This document shows, piece after piece, positions 15,861 to 24,668 of a stretch of 43,428 nt of DNA (its first letter is position 1; each line of letters begins with the position of its first letter). The stretch comes from Oscillospiraceae bacterium (lineage in GTDB: Bacteria; Bacillota; Clostridia; Oscillospirales; Oscillospiraceae): assembly GCA_021771265.1 (NCBI GenBank), contig JAETPK010000024.1, positions 1 through 43,428 of the forward strand, read 5' to 3'. The position numbers and the translations under genes are program-made. The notes under the pieces are model-generated. The model saw nothing but the letters and a program-made list of their open reading frames with translations. It was not told the origin of the DNA and searched no databases.

Positions 15861-16697
15861 ATGAATGTGGGAATCGTTGGCCTGGGGCTCATCGGGGGCT
15901 CCATGGCAAAGAGCATCAAATCCCGCACCGCCCACACCGTGTGGGGCGTGGACCTGAATCATGAGACTATGACCCTGGCCCGGATGTGCGGCGCCATTGA
16001 CGCCCCCCTAACAGAGGAGAATATCCCCCGGTGCGACATCCTGCTCATCGCCATCCGCCCCGCCGCCGCCATTGAATGGGTGAAGTGCCATGCCCCGCTC
16101 ATCGCCAAAAGCGCCATCGTGGTGGACCTGTGCGGCGTGAAGCGGGTGGTGGTGGCTGGCATCGCCCCCGTGGCGGAGCAGTACGGCTTCGCCTACATCG
16201 GCGGCCATCCCATGGCCGGTAAGGAGCGGGGCGGCTTCACCTCCGCCACCGATGATCTGTATGTAGGTGCCTCCATGATCCTGACGCCGGACAAGCGGAC
16301 GGACATGCAGCTGCTGGAAACGCTGAAAACATTTTTCCTGGACATCGGTTTTGCCGGCCTCACCTTCTCCGACCCGGAGGAGCATGACCGCATCATCGCC
16401 TATACCTCCCAGCTGGCCCATATCGCCTCCAGCGCTTACGTGAAGTCGCCGGAGGCCCAGCGCCGCCGGGGATTTTCCGCCGGCAGCTTCCGGGACATGA
16501 CCCGTGTGGCCCGGCTGGACGAGGATATGTGGACGGAGCTGTTTCTGGATGACGCCGACTACCTGTCCAGGGAGCTGGATGTGCTCATCGCCAATCTGAC
16601 GGAATTCGCCGACGCCCTGAAAGCCGGGGACCCGGACACGCTGCGGACTCTGCTGAAGGACGGCCGGGAGAAAAAAGCCACTGCGGGCGGAAACTGA
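15861..16697 (+). CDS. tyrA: Prephenate dehydrogenase
   Basis: Converts prephenate to 4-hydroxyphenylpyruvate with NAD(P)+, the tyrosine branch. 278 residues: an N-terminal Rossmann domain with GLGLIGGSMAKS (residues 7-18) and a helical C-terminal domain. The catalytic-histidine region is present as GGHPMAGKERGG (near 114-125), followed by the expected SQLAHIASSAYV segment. No ACT domain is present, so allosteric tyrosine control through ACT is unlikely. It lies two bases after aroF. Confidence 0.94.
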   Translation: MNVGIVGLGLIGGSMAKSIKSRTAHTVWGVDLNHETMTLARMCGAIDAPLTEENIPRCDILLIAIRPAAAIEWVKCHAPLIAKSAIVVDLCGVKRVVVAGIAPVAEQYGFAYIGGHPMAGKERGGFTSATDDLYVGASMILTPDKRTDMQLLETLKTFFLDIGFAGLTFSDPEEHDRIIAYTSQLAHIASSAYVKSPEAQRRRGFSAGSFRDMTRVARLDEDMWTELFLDDADYLSRELDVLIANLTEFADALKAGDPDTLRTLLKDGREKKATAGGN

Positions 16698-16734
16698 GTG
16701 CCGCCCCAATCCAACGAAGAAGGAGCATTCCCCT

Positions 16735-17805
16735 ATGTCTGACTCCATCCGAACCATCCAAGTCCATACCCGTCCTGCCTACACGGTCTCCATCGGCAGT
16801 GGGCTGCTGCCCCAGTGCGGGCAGCGGCTGCGGGACGTGCTGCCCCTGTGCCACGTTGCCGTCATCACTGACAGCACCGTGGCGCCGCTTTATCTGGAGG
16901 CGGTGAAGCAAAGCCTTCTTACTGCCGGCTTCACCGTCAGCAGCTACGTGTTCCCCGCCGGAGAGGCCCATAAGAACTTTGAGGCCCTCTCCGGCATCCT
17001 GGAATTTCTGGCAGAGGCCCATCTGACCCGCACAGACTGCGTGGCCGCCCTGGGCGGCGGCGTCGCTGGGGATATGGCGGGCTTTGCCGCCGCCTGCTAC
17101 CTGCGGGGCATCCACTGTGTTCAGCTGCCCACCACGCTTCTCTCCGCCGTGGACTCCTCCGTGGGCGGCAAGACGGCCATTGATCTAAAGGCAGGCAAAA
17201 ACTTGGCGGGCGCCTTCCTCCAGCCCGCCGCCGTTCTGTGCGACACGGACTGCCTGGCCTCCCTCCCCGCCGCCATGTTCGCCGACGGTGCCGCCGAGGC
17301 CATCAAGACCGGCGTCCTCTGCGACGAGAGCCTGTTTGCCCAGTTTGAGGACGGCACCCTCACCGCCGCGCCGGAGGAGGTCATCTCCCGGTGCGTGGCC
17401 TACAAGGCTGGCGTGGTGGAGCGGGACGAGAAGGAGCAGGGGGAGCGCCGCCTGCTGAACCTGGGCCACACCGTGGGCCATGCCATTGAAAAGTGCAGTG
17501 GCTACACCATCCCCCACGGTCACGCCGTGGCGGCGGGCCTGGCCATCATCGCCCGGTCGGCGGAGACCCTGGGCTGGACGGAGGCCCCCATCGCGGCCCG
17601 CATTTCCGCCTGTCTCGCCAAAAACGGCCTGCCCACCGGCACGGAATATTCCGCCGAAGCCCTGGCCGACGCCGCCCTGGCGGACAAGAAACGCGCCGGC
17701 GGCGACATCACCCTGGTCATCCCCAGGCGCATCGGCCTGTGCCAGCTGAAAAAGGTGACGGTGACGGAGCTGCTGCCCATTATCGCCGCGGGATTGGAGG
17801 GCTGA
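16735..17805 (+). CDS. aroB: 3-dehydroquinate synthase
   Basis: Cyclises DAHP to 3-dehydroquinate using NAD+ and a divalent metal. 356 residues, normal length. It shows the NAD-binding segment ALGGGVAGDMAGFAAACYLRG (about 104-124), TTLLSAVDSSVGGKTAIDL (about 131-149), and the metal ligand pattern LGHTVGHAIE and HGHAVAAG towards residue 260. GAAGGAGC precedes the start. Its stop TGA lies one base before the ATG of the aroA remnant. Confidence 0.96.
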   Translation: MSDSIRTIQVHTRPAYTVSIGSGLLPQCGQRLRDVLPLCHVAVITDSTVAPLYLEAVKQSLLTAGFTVSSYVFPAGEAHKNFEALSGILEFLAEAHLTRTDCVAALGGGVAGDMAGFAAACYLRGIHCVQLPTTLLSAVDSSVGGKTAIDLKAGKNLAGAFLQPAAVLCDTDCLASLPAAMFADGAAEAIKTGVLCDESLFAQFEDGTLTAAPEEVISRCVAYKAGVVERDEKEQGERRLLNLGHTVGHAIEKCSGYTIPHGHAVAAGLAIIARSAETLGWTEAPIAARISACLAKNGLPTGTEYSAEALADAALADKKRAGGDITLVIPRRIGLCQLKKVTVTELLPIIAAGLEG

Positions 17806-17806
17806 G

Positions 17807-18938
17807 ATGGACGTTCGTATCCAGCCTCGCCGCCTGTCTGGCGTCCCAGGATATTGAAGCCACCCTCCGCTGCATGGAGGCCCTGGGGATGCGCTGGGAG
17901 CGGCTGGGCGAGGGCACTCTGCGCATCACCGGCATCGGCAGCGCCCGCGCTTTCCCGGAGCTGCCTCATTTTGACTGCGGGGAGTCCGGCTCCACCCTGC
18001 GCTTTCTCATCCCCATCGCCCTGGCTGTGGCGGGGGGCGGCGTGTTCATCGGCCACGGCCGGCTCATGGAGCGGCCCCAGAAGCCCTACTTCGACCTGTT
18101 TGATGAAAAGGGCGTCTCCTTCCGCCAGGAGGACGGCACGCTGACAGTGCAGGGCCGTCTGACACCGGGAGAATACCGCCTTCCCGGCAACGTATCCAGC
18201 CAGTTCTTCACCGGCCTGCTATACGCTCTTCCCCTGCTGGACGGACCTTCCACCATCGCCCCCACCACGGAAGTGGAGAGCCGGGACTATATCTTGATGA
18301 CCGCAGACGCCTTGCTGGGGGCTGGTGTGGCCGTCACAGAGCCCCAGGAGGGCCGAAACTTCTTCCACGTCACGCCGCTGGCCTACCGGCCCTTTGACCG
18401 GGCGGTGGAGGCAGACTGGTCCCAGGCGGGCTTCTGGTACGCCGCCAACTTCCTGAACAGCCAGCTTTCTGTGGAAGGGCTGAATCCCGATTCCATCCAG
18501 GGTGACCGGGTGGTGGCGGAGCATTCCGCGCGTCTCTCCCGCCCCGGCGATGTGGACATCGATGTCTCCGGCTGTCCGGACCTGCTGCCGCCCCTGGCGG
18601 TGATGGCGGCGGTGCGAAACGGCACCACCCGCTTTGTGAACGCCGCCCGCCTGCGCATGAAGGAAAGCGACCGCCTCGCCACCACCGCGGCGGAGTTGAA
18701 CGCGCTGGGCGGTCAGGCGGAGGAAGGTGCGGACAGCTTGACAGTCCACGGTGTCCCCTCGTTTTCCGGCGGCACGGTGGACGGCGCCAACGACCACCGC
18801 ATCGTCATGGCGGCGGCTATTGCCGCCACCCGCTCCACGGCTCCGGTCACGATTCTGGGAGCCGGGGCAGTGAGCAAATCCTACCCCTCCTTCTGGGATG
18901 ACTACAAGCGGTTGGGAGGTAACATTCATGTCCTCTGA
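17807..18938 (+). pseudogene. aroA: EPSP synthase gene disrupted near its N-terminus (internal deletion and frameshift)
   Basis: The start at 17807 reads MDVRIQPRRLSG, a normal EPSP synthase opening, but the frame reaches a stop after four more codons. The remaining gene is in another frame from about 17844 (SQDIEATLRCMEALGM) to 18938. It keeps GESGSTLRFLIPIA, GNVSSQFFTGLLYALP, the DWSQAGFWYA segment, ARLRMKESDRL and DGANDHRIVMAAA. About 33 residues seen in homologues are missing, including the PSKS loop with the catalytic lysine that binds PEP and shikimate 3-phosphate. The join lies in GCCTGTCTGGC (17831-17841), readable in both frames, as expected for deletion between short direct repeats. 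As given it cannot make an active enzyme; an assembly error is the alternative. Confidence 0.85.
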
Positions 18939-20019
18939 GTTTGGAAAACTGCTGAAGATCTCGGTCTTCGGCCAATCCCACGGCAAAGCCATCGGCGTGA
19001 ACATCGATGGCCTGCCCGCCGGGGAGGCCATTGACCTGGAAACGCTGAACGCCTTCCTGGACCGGCGCAGGCCTGGAAAAAGCCCCCTTTCCACCGCCCG
19101 GAGAGAGAACGACGCCCCTGTGTTCCTCTCCGGAATGGAAAACGGCGTCACCTGCGGCGCACCCCTGTGCGCCATCATCGAAAACAGCGACCAGCACTCC
19201 TCGGATTACAGCGAGCTTGTCGACAAGCCCCGCCCCTCCCACGCGGACTACACCGCCCGGGTGAAGTGGGACGGCCACGCGGATATGCGGGGCGGCGGCC
19301 ACTTCTCCGGCCGGTTGACGGCGCCGCTGTGCATCGCCGGCGGCATCGCCAAGCAGATCCTGGCCCGGCGGGGCATCTTCGTAGGGGCCCACCTGGCCGC
19401 TGTGGGCACGGAAAACGACGCGCCCTTCCCCCTGCGCCCCACGCCGGAGCTGTTTGACGCCATCGCCGCCAAGGCCTTCCCCGTGGTGGATGACGACGCG
19501 GGCGCACGAATGCAGGCCCTTATCCTGGAGGCCCGGCAAAACCTGGACTCCGTGGGCGGCATCATCGAATGCGCGGCCATCGGGCTGCCAGCGGGATTGG
19601 GCGATCCCATGTTTGACGGCGTGGAGAACCGTCTGGCGTCGGCTCTGTTCGGCATCCCCGCCGTCAAGGGCGTGGAATTTGGCCTGGGCTTTGGCTCCGC
19701 CCGGCTCCACGGCTCCGAAAACAACGACCCCTTTACCTTGGAAAACGGCACGGTGGTCACTGCCGGCAACCGCGCCGGCGGCATCCTGGGCGGCATCACC
19801 ACCGGCATGCCCGTGACACTGCGGACAGCTATCAAGCCCACGCCGTCCATCTCCCGGCCCCAGCAGACCGTCAGTCTCTCTGCCATGGAAAACGCGGAGC
19901 TGGTCATTCGGGGCCGCCACGACCCTTGTATCGCCCATCGGGCCGTCCCGGTGGTGGAGGCCGTCACCGCGGCGGTATTACTAGATTTATTATTGGAGGG
20001 TAATCATGGAACTTTCTGA
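18928..20019 (+). CDS. aroC: Chorismate synthase
   Basis: Removes phosphate from EPSP to give chorismate, with reduced FMN. 363 residues, typical. It opens with the family signature FGKLLKISVFGQSHGKAIGVNIDGLPAG, then RRPGKSPLSTARRENDAPVFLSGMENGVTCGAPL near 47-80, and ends with GRHDPCIAHRAVPVVEA. ATG 18928 is chosen because GGGAGGT precedes it; it overlaps the aroA end by 11 bases. Its own end overlaps pheA by 14 bases, so translation is probably coupled. With aroA broken, its substrate would not be made by this pathway. Confidence 0.96.
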   Translation: MSSEFGKLLKISVFGQSHGKAIGVNIDGLPAGEAIDLETLNAFLDRRRPGKSPLSTARRENDAPVFLSGMENGVTCGAPLCAIIENSDQHSSDYSELVDKPRPSHADYTARVKWDGHADMRGGGHFSGRLTAPLCIAGGIAKQILARRGIFVGAHLAAVGTENDAPFPLRPTPELFDAIAAKAFPVVDDDAGARMQALILEARQNLDSVGGIIECAAIGLPAGLGDPMFDGVENRLASALFGIPAVKGVEFGLGFGSARLHGSENNDPFTLENGTVVTAGNRAGGILGGITTGMPVTLRTAIKPTPSISRPQQTVSLSAMENAELVIRGRHDPCIAHRAVPVVEAVTAAVLLDLLLEGNHGTF

Positions 20020-21142
20020 GATTCGGGAAAAAATCAATGCTGTGGACGACCAGCTGCTGGACCTGTTTTTGCAGCGGATGGACCTGTCCGAAGAGGTGGC
20101 CGCTTATAAAAACGAGCACCACCAGCCCATTTTGAATAAGCAGCGGGAGCGGGAGATCCTGGCCAAGGTGTCGGAGAAGTCCGGCGAGCGGGAGCGTTTT
20201 TCCTATCACCTGTTCTCCACCATCTTCGAGCTGTCCCGCTCCCGCCAGGCGGAGCTCATCACCGCCCCCACCAAGGTGGAGGCCCAGGTGAGGGCCTCCC
20301 TTGCCGCCGGCGGTGAGGTGTTCCCTCAGACGGGCCTGGTGGCCTGCCAGGGCGTGGAGGGCGCCAACTCTCAGGTGGCCTGCGACCGCCTGCTGCCCCG
20401 GGGCAATCTTGTGTACGTCAAAAGCTTTGAGGCCGTGTTCTCCGCCGTGGAGTCCGGCTTGTGCAAGTTCGGCGTGGTGCCCATCGAAAACAGCTCCAAC
20501 GGCTCCGTCCGGGCCATTTATGACCTCATTCAGCGAAAGAAATTCTCCATCGTCCGCTCCACCCGCCTGTGTATCCGCCACGAACTGCTGGCTCTGCCCG
20601 GTGTGAAGATGGATGACATCACGGAGATCTACTCCCACGAGCAGGCCATCGGCCAGTGCAGCAAGTTTTTGAATGGCCTCAACGGCGTCCGGGTCATCCC
20701 CTGCGACAACACCGCCATGGCCGCCAAAATGGTGGCGGACAGCGGCAGCCGCCACGCCGCCGCCATCTCCTCCCATCCCTGCGCCGCCCTGTACGGCCTC
20801 CAGTGCGTCAACGACGCCATTCAGGACAGCGACAATAACTACACCCGCTTTATCTGCATCACCAAGGACCCCATTATCTACGCCGGCGCCAACCGCATCA
20901 GCCTGATTATCGCCTGCGACAATAAGCCCGGCGCTCTGTATGAGATCTTGTCCAAGCTGGCGGCCCTGGGCATCAACATGACAAAGCTGGAGTCCTGCCC
21001 CGTCACCGGCCGCAATTTCGAGTTCATCTTCTTCCTGGAGCTGGAGGCCTCCGTCCACGAGCCCGGCGTCCTGTCCATGCTGGAGGAGCTGGAGCGCAGC
21101 TGCGCCAACTTCCAGTTTTTGGGCAGCTACGCGGAAGTGTGA
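20006..21142 (+). CDS. pheA: Bifunctional chorismate mutase / prephenate dehydratase (P-protein)
   Basis: 378 residues with three parts: chorismate mutase of the AroQ class (1 to about 90, IREKINAVDDQLLDLFLQRMDL), prephenate dehydratase (about 105-285, including IENSSNGSV and the catalytic TRF at 280-282), and a C-terminal ACT domain (about 295-378). It makes phenylpyruvate from chorismate through prephenate. In the ACT domain the GAL motif is intact (309-311), but the usual ESRP motif reads ESCP (329-332), an Arg-to-Cys change at a position tied to Phe feedback. The start overlaps aroC by 14 bases, and GGAGG precedes it. Confidence 0.95.
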   Translation: MELSEIREKINAVDDQLLDLFLQRMDLSEEVAAYKNEHHQPILNKQREREILAKVSEKSGERERFSYHLFSTIFELSRSRQAELITAPTKVEAQVRASLAAGGEVFPQTGLVACQGVEGANSQVACDRLLPRGNLVYVKSFEAVFSAVESGLCKFGVVPIENSSNGSVRAIYDLIQRKKFSIVRSTRLCIRHELLALPGVKMDDITEIYSHEQAIGQCSKFLNGLNGVRVIPCDNTAMAAKMVADSGSRHAAAISSHPCAALYGLQCVNDAIQDSDNNYTRFICITKDPIIYAGANRISLIIACDNKPGALYEILSKLAALGINMTKLESCPVTGRNFEFIFFLELEASVHEPGVLSMLEELERSCANFQFLGSYAEV

Positions 21143-21145
21143 CCT

Positions 21146-22393
21146 ATGGGCCGGGAACAAGTATTCGGCCTGCTGGGCCGGAAACTGGGCCACAGCTGGT
21201 CCGTGCCCATCCACACCGCCCTGGGCTGTCGGGGCTACCGCCTCATTGAGCTGGAGCCGGAGGCCCTGCCCGCCTTTTTGCGGGAAACGGACATCGGCGG
21301 CTGCAATGTCACCATCCCCTACAAGCGGGATGTGATGCCCTACTGTGACGTCATCGATGATGCCGCCCGGGCCATCGGCAGCGTCAACACCCTGGTCCGC
21401 CGGAAGGACGGCAGGCTGTATGCATGGAACACCGACGCCGCTGGCTTTTGCTATATGCTCCGCCGGGCCGGCATTGACGTTGCCGGCGGCAAGGTGGTCA
21501 TCCTGGGCAGCGGCGGCGCCTCCCTGACGGCCCAGGCCATGTGCCGCCGTCTGGGCGCCCGGGAAGTGGTGGTCATCTCCCGCAGCGGTGAGAACAACTA
21601 CGAAAACCTCTCCCGTCACGCCGATGCGGATATCGTGGTCAACACCACGCCGGTGGGCATGTTCCCCGGCAACGGCGCCGCGCCGGTGGATTTGGCGGCC
21701 TTCCCCGCCTGCCGGGGCGTGGCGGACGTGATATACAATCCCCGCCGTACCGCTCTGCTGCTCCAGGCGGAGCAGCTGGGCATTCTCTGCACCGACGGAC
21801 TTCCCATGCTGGTGGCACAGGCCAAAGCTGCGGAGGAGCATTTTTTTGAGACCTCCATCCCTGACAGTGAAAATGAGCGCATCCTGTCCCAGCTGCGGCG
21901 GGAGACCGCCAACATCGTCCTCATCGGCATGCCTGGCTGCGGCAAGACCACTGTAGGGGAAGCCCTGGCCCGCCTCACCGGCAGGGAGGCTATCGACATT
22001 GACCAGCGCATCGTTCAGACGGCGGGTCGCTCCATTCCGGACATCTTTGCCCAGGAGGGAGAGGCCGCCTTCCGGGAGCTGGAGCGCCGGGAGACCGCTG
22101 AGGCCGGCAAGCTCTCCGGCAAGATCATTCTGACCGGCGGCGGCGTGGTGAAGGACCCCCGTAATTACACTTCCCTGCACCAAAACGGCTACATCTGCCA
22201 TCTGACCCGGGAGCTTTCCCATCTGCCCACCGACGGCCGTCCCCTGTCCCAGGGTGCGGACCTGGCTGCCATGTGGGCCCAGCGGGAGCCTTTATACGCC
22301 CGGTTCCGGGACACGGCCATTGACAATAACGGCACGGTGGCAGACACCGCTGCCGCCATTTGGAGGGATTTTTGTGCACATTCTGGTGATTAA
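21146..22393 (+). CDS. aroEK: Fused shikimate dehydrogenase - shikimate kinase
   Basis: 415 residues joining two consecutive pathway enzymes. Residues 1 to about 250 are shikimate dehydrogenase: FGLLGRKLGHSWSVPIH for substrate serines, GGCNVTIPYK with the catalytic lysine, SVNTL, WNTDAAGF with the aspartate, and VILGSGGASLTAQAM for NADP(H). Residues about 258-415 are shikimate kinase: P-loop GMPGCGKTTVG (261-271), IDIDQRI, the FRELE arginine, LTGGGVV, and DGRPL of the lid. All key residues are present. The gene starts three bases after pheA and overlaps aroQ by 20 bases. The symbol reflects the fusion. Confidence 0.94.
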   Translation: MGREQVFGLLGRKLGHSWSVPIHTALGCRGYRLIELEPEALPAFLRETDIGGCNVTIPYKRDVMPYCDVIDDAARAIGSVNTLVRRKDGRLYAWNTDAAGFCYMLRRAGIDVAGGKVVILGSGGASLTAQAMCRRLGAREVVVISRSGENNYENLSRHADADIVVNTTPVGMFPGNGAAPVDLAAFPACRGVADVIYNPRRTALLLQAEQLGILCTDGLPMLVAQAKAAEEHFFETSIPDSENERILSQLRRETANIVLIGMPGCGKTTVGEALARLTGREAIDIDQRIVQTAGRSIPDIFAQEGEAAFRELERRETAEAGKLSGKIILTGGGVVKDPRNYTSLHQNGYICHLTRELSHLPTDGRPLSQGADLAAMWAQREPLYARFRDTAIDNNGTVADTAAAIWRDFCAHSGD

Positions 22394-22805
22394 CGGCCCC
22401 AATATGAACATGCTGGGCATCCGCCAGCCGGAGATCTACGGCCGGGCCACCTATGCCGATCTGCAAGCGATGATCCGGGAAGAGGCAGGCAGGCTGGGTG
22501 TGCAGGTGTCCTTTTTCCAGTCCAATCACGAGGGCGCCCTGGTGGACGCCATCCAGCAGGCCTACTTTGACAAGGTGGACGGCATCATCATCAATCCCGC
22601 CGCCTACACCCACACCAGTGTGGCGCTGCTGGACGCGGTGAAAGCCGTCGGTATCCCCACCGTGGAGGTCCACGTCTCCGACCCGGACAGCCGGGAGGAA
22701 TTCCGCCATGTCTCCTATATCCGTGCCGCCTGTGTGGCCACCATCCGGGGCCACGGACTGCCTGGCTACTTGGAGGCGCTGCGCCTGCTTTGCCAGCCGC
22801 AATGA
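22374..22805 (+). CDS. aroQ: 3-dehydroquinate dehydratase, type II
   Basis: Dehydrates 3-dehydroquinate to 3-dehydroshikimate. 143 residues, the type II (dodecameric) length. The start is GTG at 22374, set by the family opening HILVINGPNMNMLGIRQPEIYG and GGAGGGA eight bases ahead; an upstream ATG would add about 40 residues of aroEK shadow. FFQSNHEGALVDAIQ and INPAAYTHTSVALLDAV carry the conserved substrate and histidine positions, and REEFRHVSYIR closes the site. Last gene of the aromatic operon, followed by a terminator. Confidence 0.95.
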   Translation: MHILVINGPNMNMLGIRQPEIYGRATYADLQAMIREEAGRLGVQVSFFQSNHEGALVDAIQQAYFDKVDGIIINPAAYTHTSVALLDAVKAVGIPTVEVHVSDPDSREEFRHVSYIRAACVATIRGHGLPGYLEALRLLCQPQ

Positions 22806-22811
22806 AACTGA

Positions 22812-22844
22812 CCGCCTCCGTTTTTACCGGAGGCGGCTTTTTTG
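22812..22844 (+). terminator. Terminator of the aromatic operon
   Basis: CCGCCTCCG (22812-22820) pairs with CGGAGGCGG (22828-22836), followed by CTTTTTTG, seven bases after the aroQ stop. Confidence 0.9.
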
Positions 22845-22848
22845 CGCA

Positions 22849-22881
22849 AAAAAGGACTGCCGCGATGCGGCAGTCCTTTTT
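22849..22881 (-). terminator. Terminator of the cstA operon
   Basis: Perfect 15-bp stem AAAAAGGACTGCCGC (22849-22863) / GCGGCAGTCCTTTTT (22867-22881) around a three-base loop. Symmetrical, so it can act on both strands; it lies 54 bases past the cstA stop. Confidence 0.85.
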
Positions 22882-22934
22882 GTACAGCGGAGACTGGCAA
22901 AACTCCACCGTTTTCTGGCGTTGCAGCAGACAGC

Positions 22935-24647
22935 TTACTTCGCAGCGGTCTTCTTCTGCTTGCCGAGGGTGGCAATACCCTCGATAGCCAAGACCACAGC
23001 CAGGACCACCAGCAGAACACCCAGGATGGCCTGGACATAGGGACCCCAGTCGGCGCCGCCGGCGGAGATCAGACCGATCTGAGTCTTGGTGTTGATGATC
23101 AGAGAGGAAATAGTGACAACCAGCATGAAGATCATGGGCAGAATGAACATCTTGTTGTTCTTGCCGATATTGCCCAGCCAGGTAGCCACAGCCAGCAGGC
23201 CCAGAGCGGCCAGCAGCTGGTTGGCGGAGCCAAACAGGGCCCAGATCTTGCCATAGCCGTTCAGGCCCAGCATCACGCCCAGAATGACGGTGATGATGGT
23301 GGCAACATACATGTTGGAGAAGAACTTCTTGTAGCCGGTGACATTCTCAGGGGTCTCACCCTTGCTGCCGTCCAGCCAGAACTCCTGGAACATGAAGCGG
23401 GCCAGACGGGTGGCGGTGTCCAGAGAGGTCAGGCAGAAGGAGGAATAGGTCAGAACCAGCAGGGTGTACAGCACGCTGTACACGGCGCCGTGGTTGGGAT
23501 CGATCATACCGGCAATGCCGCCGCCGAACAGGACGGTGGGGCCCACGCCGATGTCGCCGCCGTTGGCATTGGCATAGCCAGCCACAGCGCACAGGACCAG
23601 GATAGCCAGCACGCACTCCAGCAGCATGCCGCCGTAAGCGATGGGCTTCGCGTCGGTCTCTTTATCCAGCTGCTTGGAGGTGGTGCCGGAGGAAACCAGA
23701 GAGTGGAAGCCGGAGATGGCGCCGCAGGCGATGGTGGTGAACAGCACGGGGAAAATGGGGGTCTCGCAGGTCTCGCTGGTCACAGCGGGAATGTTCGCCA
23801 GAGTGGGATGGCCCACAAACACGGCCACAGCGGCCAGAGCCAACATGGCGTACAGCAGGAAAGAGCTCAGATAGTCACGGGGCTGCAGCAGGATCCACAC
23901 GGGGGTAACGGAAGCGATGGCGATGTACAGGCCGCAGATCCACATCCAGGCGGTGGTGGACAGATAAATGGGATGGAAGTTCATGCCGATGGCGATGATG
24001 ACCACGATGCCGATGACGCCGACCACGGAGGCCACCGCCATAGGAGCATTGCGGCGATAGACACAGAAGCCGAAGATGATGGCGATCACGATGAACAGCA
24101 GGGACACCATGGCCACGCGGGCGTTGCTCTCAGATGCCGCTATGTCCACAGCACCCGCCTCGGTGAAGGTGGCGCCGAAGGTGCCAGCCACGATGGAGGC
24201 GAAGGCAGCGACCACCAGGATCAAAGTCAGGTAAGCGAAGATCAGGAACAGCATCTTTGCCCGCTTGCTCATGTTTTCGGAGATGATCTCGCCGATGGAG
24301 CGGCCGCCGTGGCGGACGGAGGCAAACAGGGCGCCGAAGTCATGGACGCCGCCGAAGAAGACGCCGCCGATGACGATCCACAGCAGGCAGGGCAGCCAGC
24401 CGAAGCCCAGCTTCAAAGCGGAGATGGGGCCGGTGATGGGGCCGGCGCCTGCGATGGAGGAGAAGTGGTGGCCCATCAGAACGGGGGCCGGGGCGGGGAC
24501 ATAGTCGATACCATCCTGCATGGTATGCGCGGGGGTCTCTTCGTTGTTCTCACCGACGCCCCATTGCTTGCACAGCCAGCGGCCATAGAAAATATAACCG
24601 CAAAGCAGAGCAGCAACGCCAATGATGAAAAGTAACAGACCATTCAT
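22935..24647 (-). CDS. cstA: Carbon starvation protein A family transporter
   Basis: A 570-residue integral membrane protein with many hydrophobic segments, the shorter form of CstA common in Clostridia (E. coli CstA is about 700). The family signature PAPAPVLMGHHFSSIAGAGPITGPISALKLGFGWLP lies at about 50-85, and GGVHDFGALFASVRHGGRSIGE follows. CstA-type proteins take up pyruvate or peptides under starvation; the substrate here is not shown. It lies 21 bases after a small hypothetical gene with which it probably forms an operon. Confidence 0.93.
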   Translation of the reverse strand: MNGLLLFIIGVAALLCGYIFYGRWLCKQWGVGENNEETPAHTMQDGIDYVPAPAPVLMGHHFSSIAGAGPITGPISALKLGFGWLPCLLWIVIGGVFFGGVHDFGALFASVRHGGRSIGEIISENMSKRAKMLFLIFAYLTLILVVAAFASIVAGTFGATFTEAGAVDIAASESNARVAMVSLLFIVIAIIFGFCVYRRNAPMAVASVVGVIGIVVIIAIGMNFHPIYLSTTAWMWICGLYIAIASVTPVWILLQPRDYLSSFLLYAMLALAAVAVFVGHPTLANIPAVTSETCETPIFPVLFTTIACGAISGFHSLVSSGTTSKQLDKETDAKPIAYGGMLLECVLAILVLCAVAGYANANGGDIGVGPTVLFGGGIAGMIDPNHGAVYSVLYTLLVLTYSSFCLTSLDTATRLARFMFQEFWLDGSKGETPENVTGYKKFFSNMYVATIITVILGVMLGLNGYGKIWALFGSANQLLAALGLLAVATWLGNIGKNNKMFILPMIFMLVVTISSLIINTKTQIGLISAGGADWGPYVQAILGVLLVVLAVVLAIEGIATLGKQKKTAAK

Positions 24648-24668
24648 TGATGTATACTCTCCCTTCTT

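Noticed and set aside
17493-17843. Upstream extension of the aroA body frame through aroB
   Set aside because: This open frame is the aroB gene read out of frame. The true aroA start is the ATG at 17807 with its recognisable N-terminus in another frame.
19964-22222. 752-codon minus-strand frame opposite pheA and aroEK
   Set aside because: Shadow of two well-conserved genes; the composition (Gly, Ala, His, Gln, Val rich) is typical of antisense frames.
22842-24635. 597-codon plus-strand frame opposite cstA
   Set aside because: Antisense of a hydrophobic transporter, giving a Gln/Gly/His/Asp-rich artefact.
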